Source of the DNA: Actinoplanes solisilvae
Lineage (GTDB): Bacteria > Actinomycetota > Actinomycetes > Mycobacteriales > Micromonosporaceae
Assembly (NCBI RefSeq): GCF_003999975.1
Contig: NZ_RJAC01000038.1
Coordinates: 1-50,176 of the forward strand
Length of the DNA stretch: 50,176 nt
Direction: 5' to 3'
Below the pieces are notes generated by a model. The model saw nothing but the letters and a program-made list of their open reading frames with translations, searched no databases and was not told the origin of the DNA. The position numbers and the translations under genes were made by a program. Of the stretch, positions 14,882-22,232 are shown one piece after another (the stretch's first letter is position 1; each line of letters begins with the position of its first letter).

Positions 14882-15836
14882 GAGGCATCAGAGTAGCGCT
14901 ACTGTTCCCGCGGCGATAACAGCGATCGGCTCGCGACAGCACAGTGCAGCCGCCGCCGAACGCTCGCCCCGCGGTTACGGTCTGGCACTGGGCGCTTTGG
15001 GAGTGCTGGCGTTCAGCATGTCGTTGCCGGCCACGCGAGTCGCCGTACAGGAGCTCGACCCGTGGTTCGTGGCTTTCGGCCGCGCCGTCGGCGCCGCCCT
15101 GCTGGCCGCGGCCTACCTGCGGATCACCCGGGCGCCCCGCCCCACCCGCGCCCAGTGGCGGCGCTTGTCGATCGTCGCGGCCGGCGTAGTCGTCGGCTTC
15201 CCGCTGTTCACCTCGCTGGCCCTGACCACAGAGACCGCCGCCCACGGCGCTGTAGTAGTCACCGTCCTGCCGGCTCTGACGGCCGTCTTCGCCGTGCTAC
15301 GCGCGGGCGAACGCCCACCCCTGCCGTTCTGGCTGGCCGGCGCCGCAGGCCTGCTCGCGGTCCTGACTTTCGTGGCCGTAACCGGCGCCGCGACCGGCGC
15401 GCTGTCGATCGCCGACCTGTTCCTGCTGGCCGCCGTGGTCCTCTGCGGACTCGGCTACGCCGAAGGCGGCGCCCTGGCCCGCGACCTCGGCGGCGCCCGA
15501 ACCATCTGCTGGGCCCTGCTGCTGTCCCTGCCCGTCACGCTCCCGGTCACGCTGATCGCCGCCGCAGCCCACCCGCCCCGGGCCGACACCGCGTCGTGGT
15601 CGTCGTTCGCCTACCTGACCGCGGTCTCGATGTTCCTCGGCTTCTTCGCCTGGTACGCGGGCCTGGCCCGAGGCGGCGTAGCCCGCGTGGGCCAGGTGCA
15701 GCTGGCCCAGCCCGTCCTGACGCTGCTCTGGTCAGCCCTGCTGCTCGGCGAGGCCGTGACCCCCGCCGCCCTGGCCGCCGCCACCGTGGTGCTGGCCTGC
15801 GTCATCCTGACCCAACGCACCCGCAGCCGTCGATAA
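14880..15836 (+). CDS. EamA/DMT-superfamily transporter
   Basis: The 318-residue protein has about ten TM helices arranged as two EamA repeats, with LGVLAFSMSLPATRVAVQEL and FGRAVGAALLAAAY in the first and SMFLGFFAWYAGL and QVQLAQPVLTLLWSALLLGE in the second. Family members export amino acids, metabolites or drugs. ATG 14880 is used because no better start precedes TM1, although it overlaps the start codon of the divergent mocR gene. About 30 polar residues precede TM1, so translation may begin further in. The perfect palindrome AGTAGCGCTACT lies at 14892-14903. Pairing of a MocR regulator with an exporter is a common arrangement. Confidence 0.88.
   Translation: MRHQSSATVPAAITAIGSRQHSAAAAERSPRGYGLALGALGVLAFSMSLPATRVAVQELDPWFVAFGRAVGAALLAAAYLRITRAPRPTRAQWRRLSIVAAGVVVGFPLFTSLALTTETAAHGAVVVTVLPALTAVFAVLRAGERPPLPFWLAGAAGLLAVLTFVAVTGAATGALSIADLFLLAAVVLCGLGYAEGGALARDLGGARTICWALLLSLPVTLPVTLIAAAAHPPRADTASWSSFAYLTAVSMFLGFFAWYAGLARGGVARVGQVQLAQPVLTLLWSALLLGEAVTPAALAAATVVLACVILTQRTRSRR
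14892..14903. promoter_or_regulatory. Perfect 12-bp palindrome at the mocR/eamA divergent start
   Basis: AGTAGCGCTACT is a perfect inverted repeat 11 bp from the mocR start codon. It is a candidate operator for MocR acting on itself and the exporter. Confidence 0.35.
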
Positions 15837-15850
15837 CCGCCCCTCCCTAT

Positions 15851-16942
15851 TCAGGAGGCCGCAGCCTTCTCCAGCTCGGGCACGACCGCGGCCGGCGCCG
15901 GCATCGCCGCGATCTCGGCCGCCACCTCCCGCGCGGCCGACCGCAGCGACTCGTCGGTGAGCAGACGCCGCAGATCTGACCAGGTGATGGCCTTCGCCTC
16001 GAGAGCCAGACCGGCCCCTCGGCGGGCCAGCATCTCGGCGTTGTGGCTGCGGTCGCCGGCCCCGGTGGTGGCGAGCTGCGGAATCCCCGCGGCCAGGCCA
16101 CCCAGCACGCTCCCCGCGCCCGCGTGGTGGATGAACGCCGCGGCGTGCGGCAACACCTCGTTGAGCGGGATGCGGTCGACCGCCCGGACATTCGGCGGCA
16201 ATTCGCGAGCGGACGCCGGTCGAACCAGCACGAACTCGGCGTCCACCTGCCCCGCCGCCGCGATGATCGCCGGCCCCGGGTCGCCGTCGTTCGGTCCCTC
16301 GAGGGTGCTGCGGCTGGCCAGAACCCTCGGTCGATCACCCGGCTCGCGCAGCCACTGCGGGATCGCCCCTCCACCCGAGAACGGCACCGGCCGCATCAGG
16401 ACCGCACCGTCTGCCGCGGCGCGCATGCTCGGCGGAGTCACGGCCAGGGTCAGCGCCGGGGCCGGGATGTCACGCCCGGCCAGCGCCGAACTCCCCGTCA
16501 CCGCCCGGAACAACGCGACCGCGGACCACAGCGTGTTCTCCTGAAGCACCGACGGGATCGACAACTCCCCGGCGACGACCGCCCCCGCTTCCCCGAGCGA
16601 CTCGAAGACCATCAGATCGGGACGTTCCCGGCGGGCCAGCTCCCGCAGCGGATCGAGCAGCGCCAGATTCGCCCGCCCGAAGAGCTCGCCGACGAAGCCG
16701 TGCCCGGTGGCGCCCTTCATCTCGGCCCGGGCCAGGCGAGGGTGTCGCAGCGCCGTTCGGATCGCGCTGCGCGGCAGGCTGAACGCCCCACCGATGTCCG
16801 CCGTGCGCAGCCCGAGCACGTCGGGCGGGAACCCACCGGCGGCCAGCACCACATCATGCCCCGCATCGCGGCAGGCGGCGGCAAGCGGCACCAACGGCAG
16901 CAGATGCCCCTGAAGAGGCGCGGCGACGAACAGAATTCGCAT
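15851..16942 (-). CDS. MGT/UGT-type (GT1) glycosyltransferase
   Basis: The 363-residue GT-B enzyme begins MRILFVAAPLQGHLLPLVPL, the macrolide-glycosyltransferase N-terminus with the His that activates the acceptor hydroxyl. It ends with the nucleotide-sugar motif FIHHAGAGSVLGGLAAGIPQ...GDRSHNAEMLARRGAGLAL. Such enzymes glycosylate macrolides, polyketides or other small hydrophobic acceptors, in biosynthesis or in antibiotic inactivation. No biosynthetic cluster surrounds it, so a detoxifying role is equally likely (inference). The open frame extends over 100 codons upstream, but that part is encoded by tandem repeats, so ATG 16942 is the start. The product is slightly short for the family (usually about 390-420). 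Confidence 0.85.
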   Translation of the reverse strand: MRILFVAAPLQGHLLPLVPLAAACRDAGHDVVLAAGGFPPDVLGLRTADIGGAFSLPRSAIRTALRHPRLARAEMKGATGHGFVGELFGRANLALLDPLRELARRERPDLMVFESLGEAGAVVAGELSIPSVLQENTLWSAVALFRAVTGSSALAGRDIPAPALTLAVTPPSMRAAADGAVLMRPVPFSGGGAIPQWLREPGDRPRVLASRSTLEGPNDGDPGPAIIAAAGQVDAEFVLVRPASARELPPNVRAVDRIPLNEVLPHAAAFIHHAGAGSVLGGLAAGIPQLATTGAGDRSHNAEMLARRGAGLALEAKAITWSDLRRLLTDESLRSAAREVAAEIAAMPAPAAVVPELEKAAAS

Positions 16943-16985
16943 GGCCTGGGTTGTATCACGCCCCGGCGCGGGCGCAGCGCGGTCC

Positions 16986-17038
16986 TGTGGACAAGCACGC
17001 GCCTGTAACAGCACAGCGACGCCCACGCCTGTGGACAA
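16986..17038 (-). other. Two perfect DnaA boxes
   Basis: TGTGGACAA occurs at 16986-16994 and again at 17030-17038. Read on the minus strand each is TTGTCCACA, the consensus DnaA box of high-GC actinobacteria. Both are in the same orientation, 44 bp apart, in a non-coding stretch upstream of the MGT glycosyltransferase. No dnaA or dnaN is nearby. Confidence 0.55.
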
Positions 17039-17078
17039 CGCCGCCCGCCGCCGACGCGAAGAAGTAGCGTCGGCGCCA

Positions 17079-17180
17079 CACCCCTGGGTGGGCGGGCAAG
17101 CAGGCGGGCGCCCCACCCGTGGGTGGGTGGGCAAGCAGGCGGGCGCCCCACCCCTGGGTGGGCGGAAAAGCAGGCAGGAG
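17079..17180. repeat. 35-bp tandem repeat with hairpins, 2.9 copies
   Basis: Copies start at 17079, 17114 and 17149. The unit begins CACCCCTGGGTGGGCGGGCA and ends CGGGCGCCC; the third copy decays after about 20 bp. Each unit contains a stem CACCC/GGGTG, extended to CCCACCC/GGGTGGG in copies 2 and 3. It may end transcripts from the upstream metallophosphoesterase gene or be a REP-like element. Confidence 0.7.
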
Positions 17181-17233
17181 AGCGGCGAAGTACGGGGCGA
17201 GAAACGCGGGCGGAGAGCAGGACGGGGGAAACG

Positions 17234-17308
17234 GGACGAGCGGAAGCCGGACGAGCGGAAGCCGCACAAGCGAAAGCCGCACAAGCGAAAGCCGCACAAG
17301 CGAAAGCC
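17234..17308. repeat. 15-bp tandem repeat, five copies
   Basis: Two units GGACGAGCGGAAGCC are followed by three identical units GCACAAGCGAAAGCC. The array begins 25 bp beyond the end of the metallophosphoesterase gene. The identity of the last three copies suggests recent slippage. Confidence 0.8.
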
Positions 17309-17332
17309 GGACGCCCGGAACGCAGGACGGCG

Positions 17333-18169
17333 CTACGGGCCCAGCTCGGCGATCACGCGGGCCATGACCTCGGGTGCGGTCTCGTGGGCGAGCTGCCCGG
17401 CTCGCGGATCACGGGCGTGCAGCACATGCAGCAGCGGCGACCCCGGGCTGCTCAGGTCGACGAGGGTCGCCGAGGCACCGCGCACGGCCCGTTCGGTGCC
17501 GGGCGGCCCGGTCAGGTCGATGCGGTTGACCACGCCCGGCGTGACCCACACCGGCACGGCTTCGAGCAGGCCGAAAAGCTGCAGGTGGAAGTGCCCGGTG
17601 AGAATCAGCCGCACATCTCTGCCCCGGATCGCGTCGGCCAGCCCGGCCGCGTCGAGCAGGTTCAGTTTCTGCTGCACCTCGACGTCGAGGGCGATCGGCG
17701 GGTGGTGGAAGGCGAGCACCGTGCCGCCCGGGGCCGGGGTCGCCAGCACCGAGCGCAGCCATTCGAGCTGCGCCGAGCCGAGCAGCCCGTACGCCTTGCC
17801 GGGCACCAGCGTGTCGAGCGTGATCACTCGGTGGTCCTTGATCATGGTCGACGCCGCGAGGAAAGCCGCAGTGGCCGCCGGAAACCCGAGCGACGACGCG
17901 AACGCCGTACGCGAGTCGTGGTTGCCGGTCGTCCAGAGCACCGGAATGCCCCGCGCGTCGGCGAACTCGCCCACCAGCGCGCGCACGTCGTCGTAGGCCG
18001 ACGCGGAACCGTCGTCGGCGACGTCGCCGGTCACGAGCACGGCGTCGAGCCCGGCGATCCCGGAGCAGTCGTTGAGCAGACCGGCCAGGACCAGCCGGGT
18101 GTCGATGCCGTCGGCGTTCGGGCCGGGCTCGCGGGTCAGATGGGTGTCCGACAGGTGCAAGATCCTCAT
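17333..18169 (-). CDS. Calcineurin-like metallophosphoesterase (CpdA/Icc-like)
   Basis: The 278-residue protein has all five metallophosphatase motifs: LSDTHL (Asp8, His10), VTGDVAD (Asp49), TTGNHD (Asn83, His84), FHHPP (His155, His156) and TGHFH (His193, His195). These bind a di-metal centre. The order and the short length match class III cyclic-nucleotide phosphodiesterases such as CpdA, so cleavage of 3',5'-cAMP or 2',3'-cNMP is plausible but unproven. There is no signal peptide, so it is cytoplasmic. ATG 18169 follows a GGA-type ribosome-binding site. It stands alone, with repeats immediately downstream. Confidence 0.9.
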   Translation of the reverse strand: MRILHLSDTHLTREPGPNADGIDTRLVLAGLLNDCSGIAGLDAVLVTGDVADDGSASAYDDVRALVGEFADARGIPVLWTTGNHDSRTAFASSLGFPAATAAFLAASTMIKDHRVITLDTLVPGKAYGLLGSAQLEWLRSVLATPAPGGTVLAFHHPPIALDVEVQQKLNLLDAAGLADAIRGRDVRLILTGHFHLQLFGLLEAVPVWVTPGVVNRIDLTGPPGTERAVRGASATLVDLSSPGSPLLHVLHARDPRAGQLAHETAPEVMARVIAELGP

Positions 18170-18259
18170 AGGAGGACGCTAGCGAGGATCAGCGCACCGC
18201 GAACGGTCCAATCGTGGACTCGGTGGCCCCCGGCAACGCCCCGGAACGCCCGCGAACCG

Positions 18260-18610
18260 CTACCGGTTGAGCTTGCTGCGCCAGTCGGCCGGCACCACGT
18301 CGGCCGGCGACGGGGCCGGCTGGTCGGCGGGGTGGCTGTCCGGCGGGGCCAGTTTCGGGCCGGAGCCCGCTTCCTGGCTGGTGAAGTCCCAGTACCAGTC
18401 CTCGCCGGGCTCGAACGACTGGATGATCGGGTGGCCGGTCTCGCGGAAGTGGGCGGTCGCGTGCTGCGAGGGTGAGGAGTCGCAGCAGCCGATGTGGCCG
18501 CACTGCGCGCAGCGGCGCAGATGGAACCACCATCCGTTGTCGTCGAGGCACTCGACGCAGCCGGTGCCGGACGGAGGGATCTCGGGCTGGATCGGGTTTT
18601 CGCTCGTCAC
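18260..18610 (-). CDS. UBP-type zinc-finger protein
   Basis: The 116-residue protein contains CVECLDDNGWWFHLRRCAQC followed by GHIGCCDSSPSQHATAHFRE and GHPIIQSFEPGEDWYWD. This is the zf-UBP pattern (CxxC...CxxCGHxxCC...H...H) that in eukaryotes binds ubiquitin tails. In actinobacteria the same fold occurs as a small stand-alone protein of unknown role. The C-terminal 35 residues are Pro/Ala-rich and ungrouped. The start codon is GTG 18610. No operon partner is evident. Confidence 0.85.
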   Translation of the reverse strand: MTSENPIQPEIPPSGTGCVECLDDNGWWFHLRRCAQCGHIGCCDSSPSQHATAHFRETGHPIIQSFEPGEDWYWDFTSQEAGSGPKLAPPDSHPADQPAPSPADVVPADWRSKLNR

Positions 18611-18639
18611 AGAGCGAACCTACCCCAGCACCGGGAAGA

Positions 18640-19107
18640 TCAAGCGGCCTCGTCCGTCACATCCGCGAAGCTCCCGCCGAGTGCCGCGACCGCGTCGTCG
18701 GCCGCGACCCGCAGCCCCACGCCGCGTTCGCCGGCGCCGAGGTTGATCGTGCGGCCTTTCGTACGCTCGTCGGCGATCACCGGCCACGGCTTGGCCGCGC
18801 CGAACGGGGTGATGGTGCCGCGCTCATAGCCGGTGGCCTCCTTGGCGGTGGCCGCGTCGGGCATCGAGAGCCGGTTCACGCCGAGCAGCGCCCGCAGCTT
18901 GGGCCACGAGATCGAGCGGTCGCCGGGCACGAGCACCAGCACGTAGTCGTCGTCGGCACGCCGTACGACCAGGGTCTTCACGAGGTCGCGGACCTCGACA
19001 CCCTGGGCCAGGGCGGCTTCCTGAACGCTGCTGGCCGGGCCGTGGCGCAGCAGGGAGTACGTGATGCCCAGGGACGTGGCCGCGGCCTCGGCCGGATTCG
19101 TCGACAT
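18640..19107 (-). CDS. YbaK/EbsC-family aminoacyl-tRNA deacylase
   Basis: The 155-residue protein matches the YbaK fold: SSVQEAALAQGVEVRDLVKT with the conserved Lys, then LVLVPGDRSISWPKLRALLG, and GYERGTITPFG, the family's GxxxGxxxPxG substrate loop. Such proteins hydrolyse mischarged tRNAs (Cys-tRNA-Pro, Ala-tRNA-Pro) in trans. ATG 19107 gives the usual family length. The frame extends further upstream through the terminator hairpin at 19139-19166, which rules out the longer form. Confidence 0.85.
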   Translation of the reverse strand: MSTNPAEAAATSLGITYSLLRHGPASSVQEAALAQGVEVRDLVKTLVVRRADDDYVLVLVPGDRSISWPKLRALLGVNRLSMPDAATAKEATGYERGTITPFGAAKPWPVIADERTKGRTINLGAGERGVGLRVAADDAVAALGGSFADVTDEAA

Positions 19108-19138
19108 GTGATCACGGTAGCCGCCCGGGAACGCGGTC

Positions 19139-19166
19139 GGGCCACACCCGTTGCCGGGTGTGGCCC
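19139..19166 (-). terminator. Strong hairpin terminator
   Basis: GGGCCACACCCG and CGGGTGTGGCCC pair perfectly (12 bp) around the loop TTGC. The hairpin lies 16 bp beyond the stop codon of the secreted RD-repeat protein. No T-run follows, as is common in high-GC actinobacteria. Confidence 0.65.
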
Positions 19167-19181
19167 AACTGTCAGAGGAGA

Positions 19182-19538
19182 TCAGTCGCGGTCGCGGTCG
19201 CGGTCGCGGTCGCGGTAGCGGTCTCGCCAGTCCCGCTCCTTCTCGACAGTGAGGCGCCATTCGCCTTCGTGACGGCCGTACCGCATGTAGTCGCAGTCGT
19301 ATTCGTCCCACCGGTCACGGCGCTCGCCGCGACGGCCTTCTCGCTCACACTCACGACGCGAGTCGTAGTAGCCCTCTACCCATTCGCGATCGCGGCGGGG
19401 GCTGTCCGCCGTGGTCGTGGCCGTCTTGACGGACACGTCTGGTGCGGATGTCGACGCCATGGCCGGTGCGGCCGCTAGCGTCGAAACCGTCATCAGGCTC
19501 AGTCCGGCGAGGGTCAGAATCCGCTTAGCCGATTTCAT
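19182..19538 (-). CDS. Secreted highly charged protein with Arg-Asp repeat tail
   Basis: No family recognised. The 118-residue precursor has a Sec signal peptide (MKSAKRILTLAGLSLMTVST, cleavage near AMA-S29). The mature protein is very rich in Arg, Glu and Asp, has two cysteines (RRECERE and YDCDY), and ends in a YRDRDRDRDRD tail. The tail is encoded by a hexanucleotide microsatellite, so its length may vary between strains. The charge alternation suggests an extended, soluble or cell-surface polyelectrolyte. A strong hairpin terminator lies directly downstream. Confidence 0.65.
   Translation of the reverse strand: MKSAKRILTLAGLSLMTVSTLAAAPAMASTSAPDVSVKTATTTADSPRRDREWVEGYYDSRRECEREGRRGERRDRWDEYDCDYMRYGRHEGEWRLTVEKERDWRDRYRDRDRDRDRD
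19185..19214. repeat. Hexanucleotide microsatellite (GTCGCG)5
   Basis: Five perfect GTCGCG units are followed by the degenerate GTAGCG and GTCTCG. They encode alternating Arg-Asp on the minus strand. Being in frame, slippage changes the tail length by two residues per unit. Confidence 0.85.
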
Positions 19539-19713
19539 GGTTCACCCTTCCTGGAGCCGATTTGTTCAAGGCCAGGCCATCACGTCGGGTCACCCGGCAT
19601 GCGGCATTGGCGGCCTTTCGGCCGTTCGGTGGAGGTCCGGCTGGATATTGGGCTCGAATACTGTGGCGTGGCTGACGCGCCACGCCCGGTGTGCGCCACG
19701 CACAGCGGGAAGG

Positions 19714-19818
19714 GTGAGACTTGAGGAGTACACCAAGCCCTACGACGCGGTCGCCGAGATCAAGGACCACATCGCGTTCTACCCCGACCGGGTCGACTCG
19801 ATCGAGATCACCGACTGA
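19714..19818 (+). pseudogene. C-terminal remnant of a DUF427 protein
   Basis: From GTG 19714 the 34-codon frame reads VRLEEYTKPYDAVAEIKDHI then AFYPDRVDSIEITD. This is the typical end of DUF427 proteins (...AVAxIKDHIAFYPDRVD...). The N-terminal two thirds of the roughly 90-130-residue family are absent: the frame upstream of 19714 shows no resemblance. It is probably a deletion remnant, although a GGGAAGGGTGAG sequence could still allow translation. Confidence 0.6.
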
Positions 19819-19856
19819 ACCACGCACGAGCGGCCATAAGCCGCAAAGCCTGCGGG

Positions 19857-20849
19857 TCAGGCGAGCTGCCGGCGAACCTGGGCGATCAGAGCGGCATCAA
19901 TTTCGTACGGCGTGTAGAGCGAGATCCGGTCGACGAGCGAGCCGAAGCGGTCGCGCAACCCCGCCGCCACGTCCCCGGTCACCGCGAACGTGTCGAGGAC
20001 CTCGTCGCTGATCAGTGCCGTCATCTCGGCCCACGCCTGCCGCCGCGACAGGGCGTTGAGCTGATCGGCCAGTTCGCCCCAGCCGTGCAGTTCGAGCACC
20101 GCGCGATAGGACGGCGTCGAGGCGTAGAACGCGATCTGCCCCTTGACCGCCTGCTCGGCCCGCGAGCGGGCGGCCTCGTCGGCGCCGAGCACCACCATCG
20201 CCGACAGGCACACCGTGAAGTCGGAGAGGTCGCCGCCGCGGGCCTCCCGCAGCGCCGGGCGGGTGCGCTCGCTGAGGTAGGCGGCGCTGGTCAGCGGGTG
20301 CACCAGCAGGCCGTCGGCCACGCGCCCGGCCGTCCGCGTCATCAGCTCGCCCACCGCGGCCAGCAGAACAGGCGGATTCCCGTACGGATTGGGGCCGGGG
20401 TCGAAGAAGTCGGTCATCAGCGTGTGCCGGTAGAACTCGCCGCGGAACGCCAGGCGGTCGCCGGTGTCCCAGGCCTGCCAGATCGCGCGCAGGGCCCGCA
20501 CGAACTCCTCCATGCGCGCGGCCGGCCGGCTCCACGGCATCGCGAAGCGGCGCTCGATGTGCGGCTTCACCTGCGAGCCGAGGCCGAGCTGGAACCGGCC
20601 CTCGCCGATCAGCTGCAGATCGTTGGCGAGAACGGCGACGTTCATCGGGTTGCGGGCGAAGGCGACCGCGATCGCCGACTGCAGCGTGATGCGCGAGGTG
20701 GCCCGGGCGGCCAGCGCGAGCGCCGGGAAGACGTCGTGCCTGGTCTCGGCGGCGCCGAACCCGTCGTACCCGTCTTTCTCGGCGGACACGGCGGCCGCCT
20801 CGACCTCGATCGGCGTGGCCGCGACGTCGGCGGCGAAATCAACCAGCAT
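19857..20849 (-). CDS. LLM-class (luciferase-like) F420/FMN-dependent oxidoreductase
   Basis: The 330-residue TIM-barrel protein shows GYDGFGAAETRHDVFPALAL, ITLQSAIAVAFARNPMNVAV, GRFQLGLGSQVKPHIERRF and RMEEFVRALRAIWQAW, which are luciferase-like monooxygenase motifs. The GLGSQVKPHIERRF form is typical of a mycobacterial/actinobacterial F420-dependent subgroup. The substrate is unknown. The start codon ATG 20849 lies 7 bp after the stop of the upstream peptidase gene on the same strand, so both are probably on one transcript. Confidence 0.85.
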   Translation of the reverse strand: MLVDFAADVAATPIEVEAAAVSAEKDGYDGFGAAETRHDVFPALALAARATSRITLQSAIAVAFARNPMNVAVLANDLQLIGEGRFQLGLGSQVKPHIERRFAMPWSRPAARMEEFVRALRAIWQAWDTGDRLAFRGEFYRHTLMTDFFDPGPNPYGNPPVLLAAVGELMTRTAGRVADGLLVHPLTSAAYLSERTRPALREARGGDLSDFTVCLSAMVVLGADEAARSRAEQAVKGQIAFYASTPSYRAVLELHGWGELADQLNALSRRQAWAEMTALISDEVLDTFAVTGDVAAGLRDRFGSLVDRISLYTPYEIDAALIAQVRRQLA

Positions 20850-20856
20850 GCGTCAG

Positions 20857-22128
20857 CTATAGCACCTGACCGCGGACCCATTTCACGCACGCCCGGTCAA
20901 GCGTCGCGAACGGGACGCCGTACGCATCCCGGGCCGCCTGGTCGTAGGAGTTGTCCTCGGTGAGCACGAGCCGTACGAAGGTCATCAGCTTCACGTCGCC
21001 GTACTTCTTGGCCATGCAGTCGACGGCCAGGTGGCTCAGGCCGTAGAAGGCGTCCCCGGCCCGGTCGCTCGCCTTCGGTCCGGGCCGCGCCGGAACCATC
21101 GACTTCGGAGCGGCGCCGCCGAGGGCCCAGCGCACGCTCGAGCGGCGCATGGTGCGCCCGGCGGCGGTGGGGGCCCAGCCGATGTATTCGGCGATGCCTT
21201 CGCTGAGCCACGTGTCCTCGGCCCAGTCGGTGCGGAACGCGCCGGACAGCGTGACCACGTGGCCGAGCTCGTGGCGCAGGATCACGCGGAGCCAGAGCGG
21301 GTCGCCTTCGAGCTCCTTGGCCCGCAGCGTGACGTCGATGCCGTACATGTTGAGCGGGATCGCCTTGCCGAGCACCCAGTTGTCGTCCTCGCCGCCGTAC
21401 CACGTGCGCCACTGCTTCTCGCCGGCCAGATAGATGCGGTAGCGCGACTGCGGGGTGCCGGCCAGCGCGGCGAACCGGTCGTTGGCGCGCGCGGCGGCCT
21501 CGGCCGAGGGCAGCAGCTTGCTCAGCAGGTGACGCTGGGCCGGCGCGGCGAGCAGGGTGACCCGGCTGCCGCGCAGGGCGACCAGGTCGTCATACTCCCA
21601 GGGCAGCGGCCGATTCGGGTTGTCGGTCTCGTCCGGGGTCAGCTTGGTGATGACGTAGCGGCCGCCGACCGGGCGCATCGTGAGCCGCTGGTGGATGCGC
21701 GGCGGAGCCTGCCAGTCGCTGCCGGTCTTGCCGGGGCACATGTCGGTGCTGAGGCAGTACGCGATCTCGTTGCTGAACGTGACCGCGGCCGGGTTGCCCT
21801 TGACCGGTTTGCCGTAGCCCGGGTGGTAGTCGAAGCGGAACACCTCGAGCGCCCGCAACGCCCGGAACTGGGCCCGGTAGCGCGGCCGCAGCGGCACGTC
21901 GACGGCGGCCAGCCAGGCCTTCTCGTCGCCGCGCAGCAGTGCCGCCGAGTGCTCCTCGAGGGACGCCACCGCCTGGTCGTACGGGGTGGCGGGCTTGGGC
22001 TCGGGAATCGCCCGGGCGGCGATCGCAACGTCGGCGATCTCGCCGGGGCGATTGACCACGACGGCGGTCGTGAGGGCGAGGCCACCCACCACGAGGGCGG
22101 ACAGGAGCAGTCGAATGATGCGGCGCAT
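20857..22128 (-). CDS. Membrane-anchored gluzincin-type metallopeptidase-like protein
   Basis: The 423-residue protein has an uncleaved signal anchor (about residues 4-25; IIRLLLSALVVGGLALTTAVV) and a long exported part. Near the C-terminus is a zinc-binding HELGH (His286-Glu287-His290) and a third ligand Glu310 in WLSEGIAEYIG, the HExxH...E arrangement of gluzincins (peptidase MA-like). The part between residues 40 and 190 resembles an NTF2-like or Ca-binding lipoprotein domain only loosely. It probably cleaves cell-wall or extracellular proteins. The LLM oxidoreductase gene follows after 7 bp. Confidence 0.75.
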   Translation of the reverse strand: MRRIIRLLLSALVVGGLALTTAVVVNRPGEIADVAIAARAIPEPKPATPYDQAVASLEEHSAALLRGDEKAWLAAVDVPLRPRYRAQFRALRALEVFRFDYHPGYGKPVKGNPAAVTFSNEIAYCLSTDMCPGKTGSDWQAPPRIHQRLTMRPVGGRYVITKLTPDETDNPNRPLPWEYDDLVALRGSRVTLLAAPAQRHLLSKLLPSAEAAARANDRFAALAGTPQSRYRIYLAGEKQWRTWYGGEDDNWVLGKAIPLNMYGIDVTLRAKELEGDPLWLRVILRHELGHVVTLSGAFRTDWAEDTWLSEGIAEYIGWAPTAAGRTMRRSSVRWALGGAAPKSMVPARPGPKASDRAGDAFYGLSHLAVDCMAKKYGDVKLMTFVRLVLTEDNSYDQAARDAYGVPFATLDRACVKWVRGQVL

Positions 22129-22232
22129 CGTGTTCCGTTTCGCAGGCAGGGCATCGAAGCAGGGAAACGCATCTAAGCAAACCCCCGGCGCCGGCCTCCA
22201 TCGGCATCACGACAATGCGCGCGCCTCGCGGA

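Larger units (their letters stand above)
16943..17332. other. Repeat-rich intergenic region
   Basis: These 390 bp between two minus-strand genes contain no convincing gene. They hold two DnaA boxes (16986-17038), a 35-bp hairpin-containing tandem repeat (17079-17180) and five 15-bp units (17234-17308). Open frames crossing it on both strands have repetitive products and no ribosome-binding site. Confidence 0.6.

Noticed and set aside
16986..17308. Chromosomal origin of replication
   Set aside because: Only two DnaA boxes are present and no dnaA, dnaN, parAB or gyr genes are nearby, so an oriC is unlikely.
16941..17996. Plus-strand open frame through the repeats with an HKRKP-type basic repeat product
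   Set aside because: It runs antisense into the well-supported metallophosphoesterase gene, lacks a ribosome-binding site, and its repeat composition follows from the DNA repeat.
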